NCBI GenBank assembly: GCA_013373085.1
Contig: JABXIM010000002.1
Span: 1-62,870, forward strand
Direction: 5' to 3'
DNA length: 62,870 nucleotides
Source of the DNA: Oceanospirillaceae bacterium
GTDB taxonomy: Bacteria; Pseudomonadota; Gammaproteobacteria; Pseudomonadales; Balneatricaceae
How positions within the stretch are numbered: the stretch's first letter is position 1; each line of letters begins with the position of its first letter. Under the pieces are notes generated by a model. That model ran no database searches. It was given only the letters and a program-made list of their open reading frames with translations, and had not been told where the DNA came from. Of the stretch, positions 45,205 to 52,607 are shown piece after piece. The translations under genes and the position numbers were made by a program.

Positions 45205-45747
45205 TCACATCACCAGGCGGCCGATCTGGGACTGGACGATCTGAATGACCAGGAAAATCAGGATCGGAGACAGGTCCAGCCCGCCGATCGGCGGTATCAC
45301 CTTGCGTGCCAGCGCGAACAGGGGCTCGGTGAGCTGCAGCAGCAGTTGCGGCGCCGGATGGTAGCTGTTGGGGGCGACCCAACTGATGATCACCGCGCCG
45401 ATCACGGCCCAGAAATAGATCGTCAGTATGGTGTTGAGCAGACCGACCAGCGCATAGATCAGCAGGCTCGGCAGCCCGATACTGTGGCCGGCGACCGAGA
45501 TCATCGCAAACAGGGTGATCAGCTTGACGACGAAGGCCAGGAACAGCGGCGAGAAGTCAACGCGCCCGGCGCGCGGAATGATCCGTTGCAACGGCCGCAG
45601 CGGCGGGTTGGTCAGGCGGGCCACGGCCTGGGAGATCGGGTTGTAATAATCCGCTTTTGCCAGTTGCAGCAGAAAACGCAACACGACGATAAAGGCGTAA
45701 AGCTCGCCGACCGTGCGGATGATCAGAAGGATCGGGTCCTGTCCCAT
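45205..45747 (-). CDS. YggT-family membrane protein
   Basis: This 180-residue protein carries two YggT domains. Each has a long hydrophobic stretch followed by a PP-containing loop: ARLTNPPLRPLQRIIPRAGRVD and LARKVIPPIGGLDLSPIL. There are about four or five membrane segments. The function is not established; roles in osmotic adaptation or division have been proposed for relatives. It follows proC on the same strand after 80 bases. Confidence 0.9.
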   Translation of the reverse strand: MGQDPILLIIRTVGELYAFIVVLRFLLQLAKADYYNPISQAVARLTNPPLRPLQRIIPRAGRVDFSPLFLAFVVKLITLFAMISVAGHSIGLPSLLIYALVGLLNTILTIYFWAVIGAVIISWVAPNSYHPAPQLLLQLTEPLFALARKVIPPIGGLDLSPILIFLVIQIVQSQIGRLVM

Positions 45748-45827
45748 GGCTTTTCGTTGCCTTCCATTTGGTTAAACCTTTGATTGGCGGAAAGTATAGA
45801 GCCTTTCGTTGGTTGAATGAACAGCCC

Positions 45828-46652
45828 CTAGTCCTTCAGCAGCTCGGCCAGTTCCTGAGAGCGCCGTGCGCAGGCCTGCATCGCCTGCTCGACGATGGAC
45901 TCGAGTCCGGCGTCCTGGAACGACAGGATCGCCTGCTCGGTGGTCCCCTTCGGCGAGGTGACATTGCGGCGTAGCTGAGCCGGGTCCAGGTTGCTGGATT
46001 CCGCCATGCGTGCAGCCCCTAGCGCGGTTTGCAGGGTCAGTCGGCGGGCGACCTCCTGGCTCAGACCGAGCTTTTCGCCGGCGGCGATCATCGCTTCCAT
46101 GAACAGGAAATAGTAGGCCGGCCCGGAGCCTGAGACGGCTGTGACGGCGTGCAGCTGTTCTTCGTGCTCGACCCAGAGCGCTAAACCTACGCTGCCTATC
46201 AGCGTTTCGGTCAGCGTCTTCTGTTCGGCGCTGACAAGCGCATTGGCGAACAGCCCGCTGGCACCCGCCTGCAGCTGCGACGGCGTATTGGGCATGCAGC
46301 GCACGACGGCGTTGTTGCCGCCAAGCCAGCGGTCGAGGCTGTCGCTGCCGATACCGGCGGCAACCGATACGATCAGCGGCCGCTTGTCTTTGACAGCGGA
46401 TGCCATCCCCTCGCAGACCTGTTTCATCACCTGTGGCTTGACCGCAAGCACCAGGATGTCTGCTTTGCGCGCCGCCGCCGCATTGTCGGTGCCGGTTTGC
46501 AGCCCTTGGGTCTGAAGATCGGCGAGCTTCTCGATGCGGGTGCCGGTGGCGTGGATGCGATCGGCCGGATAACCGTTTTCCAGCAGGCCTCCGATAATGG
46601 CGCGAGCCATGTTGCCGGAGCCGATAAAGGCGACGTTGGGATGAGTAGTCAT
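45828..46652 (-). CDS. proC: Pyrroline-5-carboxylate reductase
   Basis: This 274-residue NAD(P)-dependent enzyme makes proline. It has the N-terminal loop AFIGSGNMARAIIGGLLENG, VLAVKPQVMKQVCEGM, RCMPNTPSQLQAGASGLFAN and AVSGSGPAYYFLFMEAMI. The C-terminal VTSPKGTTEQAILSFQ is the family signature. It overlaps yggS by four bases, the conserved yggS-proC-yggT order. Confidence 0.96.
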   Translation of the reverse strand: MTTHPNVAFIGSGNMARAIIGGLLENGYPADRIHATGTRIEKLADLQTQGLQTGTDNAAAARKADILVLAVKPQVMKQVCEGMASAVKDKRPLIVSVAAGIGSDSLDRWLGGNNAVVRCMPNTPSQLQAGASGLFANALVSAEQKTLTETLIGSVGLALWVEHEEQLHAVTAVSGSGPAYYFLFMEAMIAAGEKLGLSQEVARRLTLQTALGAARMAESSNLDPAQLRRNVTSPKGTTEQAILSFQDAGLESIVEQAMQACARRSQELAELLKD

Positions 46653-47353
46653 GGGGATTCCTTTTGCTTGGTCGGTCGCGGGCCGAACAGGGCGGTACCG
46701 ATGCGCACGATGGTGGCGCCTTCGCGGATGGCGGCTTCCATGTCATTGGACATGCCCATCGACAGTGTATCCAGCGCCGGATGTTCGGATTGCAGCTGCT
46801 CCAGCAACTGGCGCAGGGCTGCCAGCGGACGGCGCTGTTCGAGTGGATCGTCGCTGGCGGCCGGAATGGCCATGAGGCCGCGCAAACGCAGATTCGGCAG
46901 TACCGCGATTTCACGTGCCAGGGTCGGCACCTCCTGTGGCAGGCAGCCGGATTTGCTGGGTTCTTCGCTGATATTGACCTGCAGACAGATGTTGAGCGGC
47001 GGCAGGTGGGGTGGGCGCTGCTCCGACAGTCGACGGGCTACCTTGGCGCGGTCGACGCTGTGCACCCAATCGAAGTGCTCCGCGATCGGACGTGTTTTAT
47101 TGGACTGGATCGGGCCGATGAAATGCCACTCTATCTCCTGGTCCTGCAAGGCTGCGACTTTGTCCAGTGCTTCCTGAAGGTAGTTTTCGCCGAAGGCGCG
47201 CAGTCCCGCCTCGATTGCCTGGCGCAACTCGTCGGCTGAACGCGTCTTGCTTACTGCCAGCAGTTGCACGCTGTCGGGGTCTCGCCCGCAGTTGGCGGCA
47301 ATCCCGGCAATCTGCTGGCGCATTGCACAAATATTGTCTGCTATGCTTCTCAT
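46649..47353 (-). CDS. PLP homeostasis protein YggS
   Basis: This 234-residue, TIM-barrel PLP-binding protein carries the PLP lysine in LLAVSKTRSADELR. GENYLQEALDKV, EWHFIGPIQSNKTR, LQVNISEEPSKSG and LSMGMSNDMEAAIREGATIVRIG are all standard. It keeps free pyridoxal phosphate and amino-acid pools balanced and has no known catalytic reaction. The ATG at 47353 fits homologues; an upstream ATG at 47380 lacks a ribosome site. It is divergent from pilT. Confidence 0.94.
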   Translation of the reverse strand: MRSIADNICAMRQQIAGIAANCGRDPDSVQLLAVSKTRSADELRQAIEAGLRAFGENYLQEALDKVAALQDQEIEWHFIGPIQSNKTRPIAEHFDWVHSVDRAKVARRLSEQRPPHLPPLNICLQVNISEEPSKSGCLPQEVPTLAREIAVLPNLRLRGLMAIPAASDDPLEQRRPLAALRQLLEQLQSEHPALDTLSMGMSNDMEAAIREGATIVRIGTALFGPRPTKQKESP

Positions 47354-47447
47354 TACTCTGCTTTCGGCGGCCCCGGTCATTGGATTGACCGGGGTATTCT
47401 GCTAGAAATAGGGTCTTGAATGGAAGTAGTAGCGGGTCGCGAGCAAA

Positions 47448-48482
47448 ATGGACATAACCGAACTCTTATCGTTTACGGTGCAGCAAGGAGCTTCCGACCT
47501 GCATATCACCGCGGGCATGCCGCCGGTGATCCGCGTCGACGGCGACGTGCGTCGCATAAAGCTGCCGGCGCTGGACCACAAGGCCGTACAAGCCCTTGTC
47601 TACGACATCATGAACGACAAGGTGCGCAAGGAGTACGAGGACAACCTCGAGGTCGATTTCTCGATCGAGGTGCCGTCCCTGGCCCGCTTCCGTGTCAACG
47701 CCTTCAACCAGAACCGCGGTGCCGCCGCGGTGTTCCGTACCATCCCGAGCCGCGTGCTGACGCTGGAGGACCTGGGGATGGGCAAGGTGTTTCAGGATAT
47801 GGCCGAAAAGCCCCGTGGTCTGGTGCTGGTGACCGGGCCGACCGGTTCCGGTAAAAGTACCACCCTGGCGGCGATGGTCGACTACATCAACGATAACCGC
47901 ACCGACCATATCCTCACTATCGAGGATCCGATCGAATTCGTGCACGAAAGCAAGAAGTGTCTGATCAACCAGCGCGAGGTGCACCGCGATACCCACAGCT
48001 TTGCCAACGCGCTGCGTTCGGCACTGCGTGAGGACCCGGACGTCATCCTGGTCGGCGAAATGCGTGACCTGGAAACCATTCGCCTGGCGCTGACTGCGGC
48101 GGAAACCGGTCACCTGGTATTCGGCACCCTGCATACCACTTCCGCGGCCAAGACTATCGACCGTGTGATCGACGTCTTTCCGGCGGCGGAGAAGGATATG
48201 GTGCGCTCGATGCTGTCCGAGTCTTTGCAGGGTGTTATTTCCCAGACCCTGTTGAAGAAAACCAATGGCGGCCGGGTGGCGGCGCATGAGATCATGGTCG
48301 GCACGCCGGCCATCCGCAACCTGATCCGCGAGGACAAGGTGGCACAGATGTATTCAGCGATTCAGACCGGTGCGGCCTTCGGCATGAAGACACTCGATCA
48401 GAGTCTGCTGGAATTGCTGCAGAAAGGATTGATCTCGCGCGAAGCCGCGCGGGAAAAAGCAAAGAGTCCGCAGAGTTTCTGA
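47448..48482 (+). CDS. pilT: Type IV pilus retraction ATPase PilT
   Basis: This 344-residue hexameric ATPase disassembles type IV pili for twitching. PAS-like N-domain (residues 1-100), Walker A GPTGSGKST, Asp-box DHILTIEDPIEFVH, Walker B VILVGEMRDLETIRLAL, His box ETGHLVFGTLHT. The AIRNLIRE motif, essential for retraction, is present as PAIRNLIREDK. In contrast to the usual short gap, pilU begins 298 bases later. Confidence 0.97.
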   Translation: MDITELLSFTVQQGASDLHITAGMPPVIRVDGDVRRIKLPALDHKAVQALVYDIMNDKVRKEYEDNLEVDFSIEVPSLARFRVNAFNQNRGAAAVFRTIPSRVLTLEDLGMGKVFQDMAEKPRGLVLVTGPTGSGKSTTLAAMVDYINDNRTDHILTIEDPIEFVHESKKCLINQREVHRDTHSFANALRSALREDPDVILVGEMRDLETIRLALTAAETGHLVFGTLHTTSAAKTIDRVIDVFPAAEKDMVRSMLSESLQGVISQTLLKKTNGGRVAAHEIMVGTPAIRNLIREDKVAQMYSAIQTGAAFGMKTLDQSLLELLQKGLISREAAREKAKSPQSF

Positions 48483-48635
48483 CGGGCATCAGGTGGGTGT
48501 ACTGTTTCATGCTAGCTAGATGGTGCTATCAGAGCCTCCCAAATTGTTCACGGTAAGGCGCAGCTTGAAGGGAACGGTTGTTCCATTTTCGAAAGCTGCA
48601 ACACAGCTGTGGGCAATTTGAGAGGTTCCCTTCGG

Positions 48636-48734
48636 GCGGGCCGCCAAGCGGTCATCTGCTGCGTTGCACTTGCTTGACATAGAACCACTATTCCTGCTCA
48701 AGCGCGCCTTGCATCTGACTGCTTGGCGGCCCGC
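48636..48734. repeat. 99-base imperfect palindrome between pilT and pilU
   Basis: Bases 48636-48649 (GCGGGCCGCCAAGC) and 48721-48734 (GCTTGGCGGCCCGC) are perfect 14-base reverse complements. Inside them GTCA/TGAC, GCTTGA/TCAAGC and a central ATAG-AACCA-CTAT continue the symmetry with small bulges. A second inverted pair lies just upstream: GAAGGGAAC (48567-48575) and GTTCCCTTC (48625-48633). The whole 298-base gap (48483-48780) has no supportable gene; a 61-codon minus-strand frame covers the palindrome and is probably chance. It may be a mobile palindrome or a stem that separates pilT and pilU expression. Confidence 0.8.
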
Positions 48735-48780
48735 TGAACGTACTATCTAGCACGAGACAGTACACTGGAGGTAACAGACC

Positions 48781-49947
48781 GTGGACTTTACACAATTACT
48801 CAAGGTGGTCATCGATCGCGATGCATCCGACCTCTTCGTCACTGCCGGCGCCCGTCCGAGCATCAAGGTGGATGGCACCATCAAACCGCTGACCAAGGAA
48901 CCGCTGACGCCGTCTCAGGTGCGTTCGCTGGTCTACAGTACCATGAACGACAAGCAGCTGGCGGAGTTCGAAGGCACCAACGAGTGCAACTTCGCCATCA
49001 GTGCCCGGGGCATGGGGCGTTTCCGTGTCAGCGCCTTCATGCAGCGGAACTCGCCGGGCATGGTATTGCGCCGCATCGCCACGCGTATCCCGTCGATGGA
49101 AGAACTGAACCTGCCGCCGGTACTGAAAGACCTGTCGATGACCAAGCGCGGCCTGATCCTCTTCGTCGGTGGTACCTCGACCGGTAAGTCCACCTCGCTG
49201 GCGTCGATGATCGATTACCGCAACATGCACAGCCGCGGTCACATCATCACCATCGAGGACCCGATCGAGTACGTCCACGATCACAAGGAAAGCATCATCA
49301 CCCAGCGAGAGGTGGGGATCGATACCGAATCCTTCGATGTGGCGCTGAAGAACACCCTTCGCCAGGCACCCGATGTCATCCTGATGGGGGAGATCCGCTC
49401 CAAGGACACCATGCAGTACGGCCTGGCGTTCGCCGAGACCGGTCACCTTTGCATGGCGACGCTGCACGCCAACAACGCCAACCAGGCGCTGGACCGCATC
49501 ATCAGCTTCTTCCCGCCGGAGCACCACAACCAGATCTGGATGGACATGTCGCTGAACCTCAAGGCAATCGTCGCGCAGCAACTGCTGCCGACCAAGGACG
49601 GCAAAGGCCGTCGTGCCGCCATCGAGGTGATGATCAACACCCCGCTGATCCAGGATCTCATCCGCAAGGCCGAGGTCCACGAGATCAAGGACGTCATCAA
49701 GAAGTCCACCAACCTCGGCATGCAGACCTTCGATCAGGCGCTGTTCGAGCTCTACAAGCAGGGCGTCATCACCTACGACGTGGCGCTGGCTCATGCCGAC
49801 TCGGCCAACGACCTGCGCCTGATGATCAAGCTCAGTGCCGAAACCAACCCGGATCTGGCCGCGCCGCCGGAGGACAATTCCTTCCTGCTGCAGGAGGAGG
49901 ACGACTACCTCAACGAGCGGGGCGATATCGACATCAAGAGCATGTGA
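48781..49947 (+). CDS. pilU: PilT-dependent retraction ATPase PilU
   Basis: This 388-residue PilT paralogue begins with GTG after a GGAGG site. Walker A is the variant GGTSTGKSTS. HIITIEDPIEYVHDHKESII, DVILMGEIRSKDTMQYGLAF and ETGHLCMATLHANNANQALD follow. It ends in an acidic tail (EEDDYLNERGDIDIKSM), typical of PilU. PilU assists PilT under load rather than retracting alone. The terminator 40 bases after its stop closes the unit. Confidence 0.96.
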   Translation: MDFTQLLKVVIDRDASDLFVTAGARPSIKVDGTIKPLTKEPLTPSQVRSLVYSTMNDKQLAEFEGTNECNFAISARGMGRFRVSAFMQRNSPGMVLRRIATRIPSMEELNLPPVLKDLSMTKRGLILFVGGTSTGKSTSLASMIDYRNMHSRGHIITIEDPIEYVHDHKESIITQREVGIDTESFDVALKNTLRQAPDVILMGEIRSKDTMQYGLAFAETGHLCMATLHANNANQALDRIISFFPPEHHNQIWMDMSLNLKAIVAQQLLPTKDGKGRRAAIEVMINTPLIQDLIRKAEVHEIKDVIKKSTNLGMQTFDQALFELYKQGVITYDVALAHADSANDLRLMIKLSAETNPDLAAPPEDNSFLLQEEDDYLNERGDIDIKSM

Positions 49948-49987
49948 TTCCGCCTCGGGCGCCAGTCGCCCGGCTGATACTTGATAG

Positions 49988-50014
49988 ACGGGGCCCTTCG
50001 GGCCCCGTTGTTAT
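49988..50014 (+). terminator. Intrinsic terminator after pilU
   Basis: ACGGGGCCC (49988-49996) pairs perfectly with GGGCCCCGT (50000-50008) around the loop TTC, followed by TGTTATT. It is a stable stem with a modest T-rich tail, 40 bases past pilU. Confidence 0.8.
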
Positions 50015-50038
50015 TCACAAGGCCGCTTGTTTACACGC

Positions 50039-51253
50039 ATGCATAACAATAAAAACAAAGCCACCGCCTTTTCGTCCCCCGACTTCAACCGCTACTTCGC
50101 CGCTAGCGCTTTCCTGACCCTCGCTACCTGGATGACCCGTTTCCTGGTCGGCTGGATGACCTGGGACCTGACCGCTTCGGCGTTGTGGGTCGGAGTGGTC
50201 AGTGCTTCGATGCTGGTGCCGACACTGTTCCTCTCACCCTATTTCGGTGTGCTCGCCGACCGGGTGAACGCCCGCAATGGGATGGTGTTGATCCATATGA
50301 GCGAGGCTTTGTTGGCGCTCGCCACGTCGCTGGCGTCTGTTTTCGGTTACTTCTCCCTGCATTGGCTGCTGCTGCTGGCGCTGTTGCTGGGCGGTCTCTC
50401 AGCCGCGCAGCATCCGATGCGTCTGGTGCTGTTGCCGAAACTGGTGGATCGAGAACTGTTTCCCAGCGCAATCGGTCTCGCCTCCACCACCTACAACGCC
50501 TCCCGTGTGCTGGGGCCGGCCCTTGCCGCCTGGCTGCTGCTGACGGTTGGCGTTGCCGCGGCCTTTCTTGCCGTGGCCGCATTGCTTCTGGCCGGTCTGT
50601 TGCTGATCCTGCGGCTGAAGGTAACGTCCAGCCCGTCGTTCGACTGCAGTCAGCCGGTGCTTCAGGCGCTGTTGCAGGGCTTCAGAGTGGCGCTAATGAC
50701 GCCTCTGATTCGTCTTGTGCTGATCCTGACCATGATTGACGGACTGCTCGGTCGGAGCGTGATGGAGCTGTTACCGGCCATATCGGGGCAACTGATAGGC
50801 GGGAATGCGGCAACGCTCGCCAAGCTTACTGCTCTGGCCGGGGCGGGTTCGATTCTGGGCGGAGTGCTCGTATCCCGGTTGCGCGGCAAGGAGGCTCGGC
50901 TGCTGAGACTGGTACTGGCCGCTTTGCTGGGGTGTTCGCTGATACTGTTGTCGGTCATGGCAGTACGAGAACTGGTCGGCCTGGGGGGGATGATCATGCT
51001 GCTAAGCCTGGCGGTCACCATGATAGGCACAGGCTGCCAGGCGTTGATTCAGCTCTGTATCGCTGATCAGTATCGGGGGCGGGTACTGAGTATCTGGACT
51101 GTCGTCAGCCTTGGGGTTCCGGCCCTGGGGGCCTTCGTGATTGGCGCTGCAGCCGATGCTTTTGGTTTTCGCACGGTTTTATTGTGCGCGGCTTTGCTTG
51201 GCGCGGCCTCGGTATTGGCAACCGTCAATAAGTATCGGCTGGTGCGGCCCTGA
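50039..51253 (+). CDS. Major-facilitator (EntS/MFS_3-type) exporter
   Basis: This 404-residue membrane protein has about twelve hydrophobic helices and the MFS A-like loop GVLADRVNARNGMVLIH between helices 2 and 3. It also has LSAAQHPMRLVLLPKLVDRELFPSAIGL and a matching second-half loop ADQYRGRVLSIWTVVSLGVPALGAFVIG. These are features of the MFS_3 group that includes the enterobactin exporter EntS. No siderophore genes lie nearby, so the substrate is unknown. The ATG at 50039 was chosen over TTG 50027. It is followed by a 212-base AT-rich gap with no gene. Confidence 0.85.
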   Translation: MHNNKNKATAFSSPDFNRYFAASAFLTLATWMTRFLVGWMTWDLTASALWVGVVSASMLVPTLFLSPYFGVLADRVNARNGMVLIHMSEALLALATSLASVFGYFSLHWLLLLALLLGGLSAAQHPMRLVLLPKLVDRELFPSAIGLASTTYNASRVLGPALAAWLLLTVGVAAAFLAVAALLLAGLLLILRLKVTSSPSFDCSQPVLQALLQGFRVALMTPLIRLVLILTMIDGLLGRSVMELLPAISGQLIGGNAATLAKLTALAGAGSILGGVLVSRLRGKEARLLRLVLAALLGCSLILLSVMAVRELVGLGGMIMLLSLAVTMIGTGCQALIQLCIADQYRGRVLSIWTVVSLGVPALGAFVIGAAADAFGFRTVLLCAALLGAASVLATVNKYRLVRP

Positions 51254-51408
51254 AGGTATTCAGCGGTTATGGATTCCGTTTCAAGCATGTGTTTGAATGT
51301 CTGAAGAAAGTCCCGACATTTAAAGCGGGCTTTCACGTTAATCAAGAAACGGTATTGGGAAGAACAAAAGCGGAAAAATCGGAAATATATATTCTGTTAA
51401 TTCCGATA

Positions 51409-51436
51409 TTGCTGAACTTATCCTAATAACTATAAT
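51409..51436 (+). promoter_or_regulatory. Probable sigma-70 promoter for folK
   Basis: TTGCTG (51409-51414) and TATAAT (51431-51436) are separated by 16 bases, within an AT-rich stretch unlike the surrounding sequence. The predicted start is about 25 bases before the folK ATG, which has a GAGG ribosome site. Confidence 0.55.
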
Positions 51437-51465
51437 CCAGATATGTTTCAGGAGCCTGAGGCAAC

Positions 51466-51957
51466 ATGTACCACTATCTGTCCATTGGCTCGAATATTGA
51501 TCCCGAGGTCAATATCGCTAAATGTATCGAGCGACTGCTGACCCACTTCAATATCGTGCACCTTTTTCCATGTACCTATACCGCACCTGAAAAGATCAAT
51601 AGCGATCACATTTTTCTCAATACGCTGATGATCATCAAGAGCGATCTGGGTGCGGCAGAGCTTAAACGTCTGTTCTGTCAGATCGAGGAGTCTCTGGGGC
51701 GTGACCGGTCGGACAAGGATCGCAGTCGCAAGGACCGGACCTGCGACATCGATCTTATATTCAGTGACGAAAATTGCCATCCGGATTATTTTCGGCGCTG
51801 TAACGAAACCTATCTCCGGCAGGTATTGTCGCACACTTCCGAAAAAGCAGAAGTGTGCATCTTTGGCTCAAAGTTTTCCGATCGACCGGCCTCCGTCTAT
51901 TTTGAGGGTGCTGCCGGTGACAAAGCCGTTATCGAGTATAAAGCGGATACCTTTTAG
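51466..51957 (+). CDS. folK: HPPK-like 6-hydroxymethyl-dihydropterin pyrophosphokinase
   Basis: This 163-residue protein has the HPPK pattern: YHYLSIGSNIDPEVNIAK at the start and LFCQIEESLGRDRSDKDRSR in the middle. The signature RKDRTCDIDLI carries the metal-binding D-x-D. HPPK transfers pyrophosphate from ATP to the pterin in folate synthesis. The tail is divergent, so it may be a paralogue rather than the main folate enzyme. Its last 30 codons lie on the opposite strand of the end of folM, an unusual 90-base convergent overlap. Bases are AT-richer than in the surroundings. Confidence 0.82.
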   Translation: MYHYLSIGSNIDPEVNIAKCIERLLTHFNIVHLFPCTYTAPEKINSDHIFLNTLMIIKSDLGAAELKRLFCQIEESLGRDRSDKDRSRKDRTCDIDLIFSDENCHPDYFRRCNETYLRQVLSHTSEKAEVCIFGSKFSDRPASVYFEGAAGDKAVIEYKADTF

Positions 51958-52581
51958 GATCGGTTCGAAACCCGACTCCATCTTGATCAGGGTTTCGTTG
52001 AAAACGGCGGCTTTTTCCTCTTCCTTGTGGCTGGGCAGGAACATCAGCGGCCCGGGTGCGATGGCATTGACGCGCACCCCGGGGGCGAGCCGCTTGGCAT
52101 AGGTTTTGGCCAGATTTTCCAGCCCCGCCTTGGTGCTGCAATAGAGTCCGAAGGCGGGATTGGGGTTTTCGGCATAGATATCCGTGATATGTACAATGCA
52201 GCCTGCGTCGGTTTCGGACTGCAGCAGATCGCCGAGCTGCTCGTTGAGGTAGGCCGGCATGCGCATGTGAACTTGGTACAGCTCGTCGTAGAAGCTGCAG
52301 AAATCATTCTGGTGCAGTTCGTCCTTCTCGAACAGAGAGGCGTTGTGAACCAGCAGTCGAAGCGGGCGCCCCAACGCCCTTATCTGTGTGGCGGCCGCCT
52401 CCAGTGAGGCCATGCTACCGTAGTCGGCCTCGATGATATGCAACCCTTTGCCGGTTTCGGCGTTCAGTTCGTCGCTCGCTCTGCGGGTCAGTGCGATGAC
52501 CTCGTAGCCGTCGCGGAGGAAGGCCTGGGTCAGATAGAGGCCGAGCCGGCGGCTGGCTCCGGTAATCAGTACGGTCTGCAT
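51868..52581 (-). CDS. folM: Dihydromonapterin reductase / short-chain dehydrogenase FolM
   Basis: This 237-residue SDR has the NADP loop TVLITGASRRLGLYLTQAFL, in which SRR selects NADPH. LVHNASLFEKDE and the catalytic IVHITDIYAENPNPAFGLYCSTKAGL (Y-x3-K) follow, then APGVRVNAIAPGPLMFLP. FolM reduces dihydromonapterin to tetrahydromonapterin, a phenylalanine-hydroxylase cofactor in pseudomonads, and can act on dihydrofolate. The 3' end overlaps folK by 90 bases on the opposite strand. The full SDR C-terminus (STLKIDGGRSIGKL) is intact, so neither gene looks truncated. Confidence 0.88.
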   Translation of the reverse strand: MQTVLITGASRRLGLYLTQAFLRDGYEVIALTRRASDELNAETGKGLHIIEADYGSMASLEAAATQIRALGRPLRLLVHNASLFEKDELHQNDFCSFYDELYQVHMRMPAYLNEQLGDLLQSETDAGCIVHITDIYAENPNPAFGLYCSTKAGLENLAKTYAKRLAPGVRVNAIAPGPLMFLPSHKEEEKAAVFNETLIKMESGFEPILKGIRFILDNGFVTGSTLKIDGGRSIGKL

Positions 52582-52607
52582 GGCTGGGATCTCGGGTTGC
52601 CGGGCTG

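Noticed and set aside
48516-48701. 61-codon frame on the minus strand between pilT and pilU
   Set aside because: It runs through the palindrome and has no motif or good ribosome site. A small peptide cannot be excluded, but there is no support.
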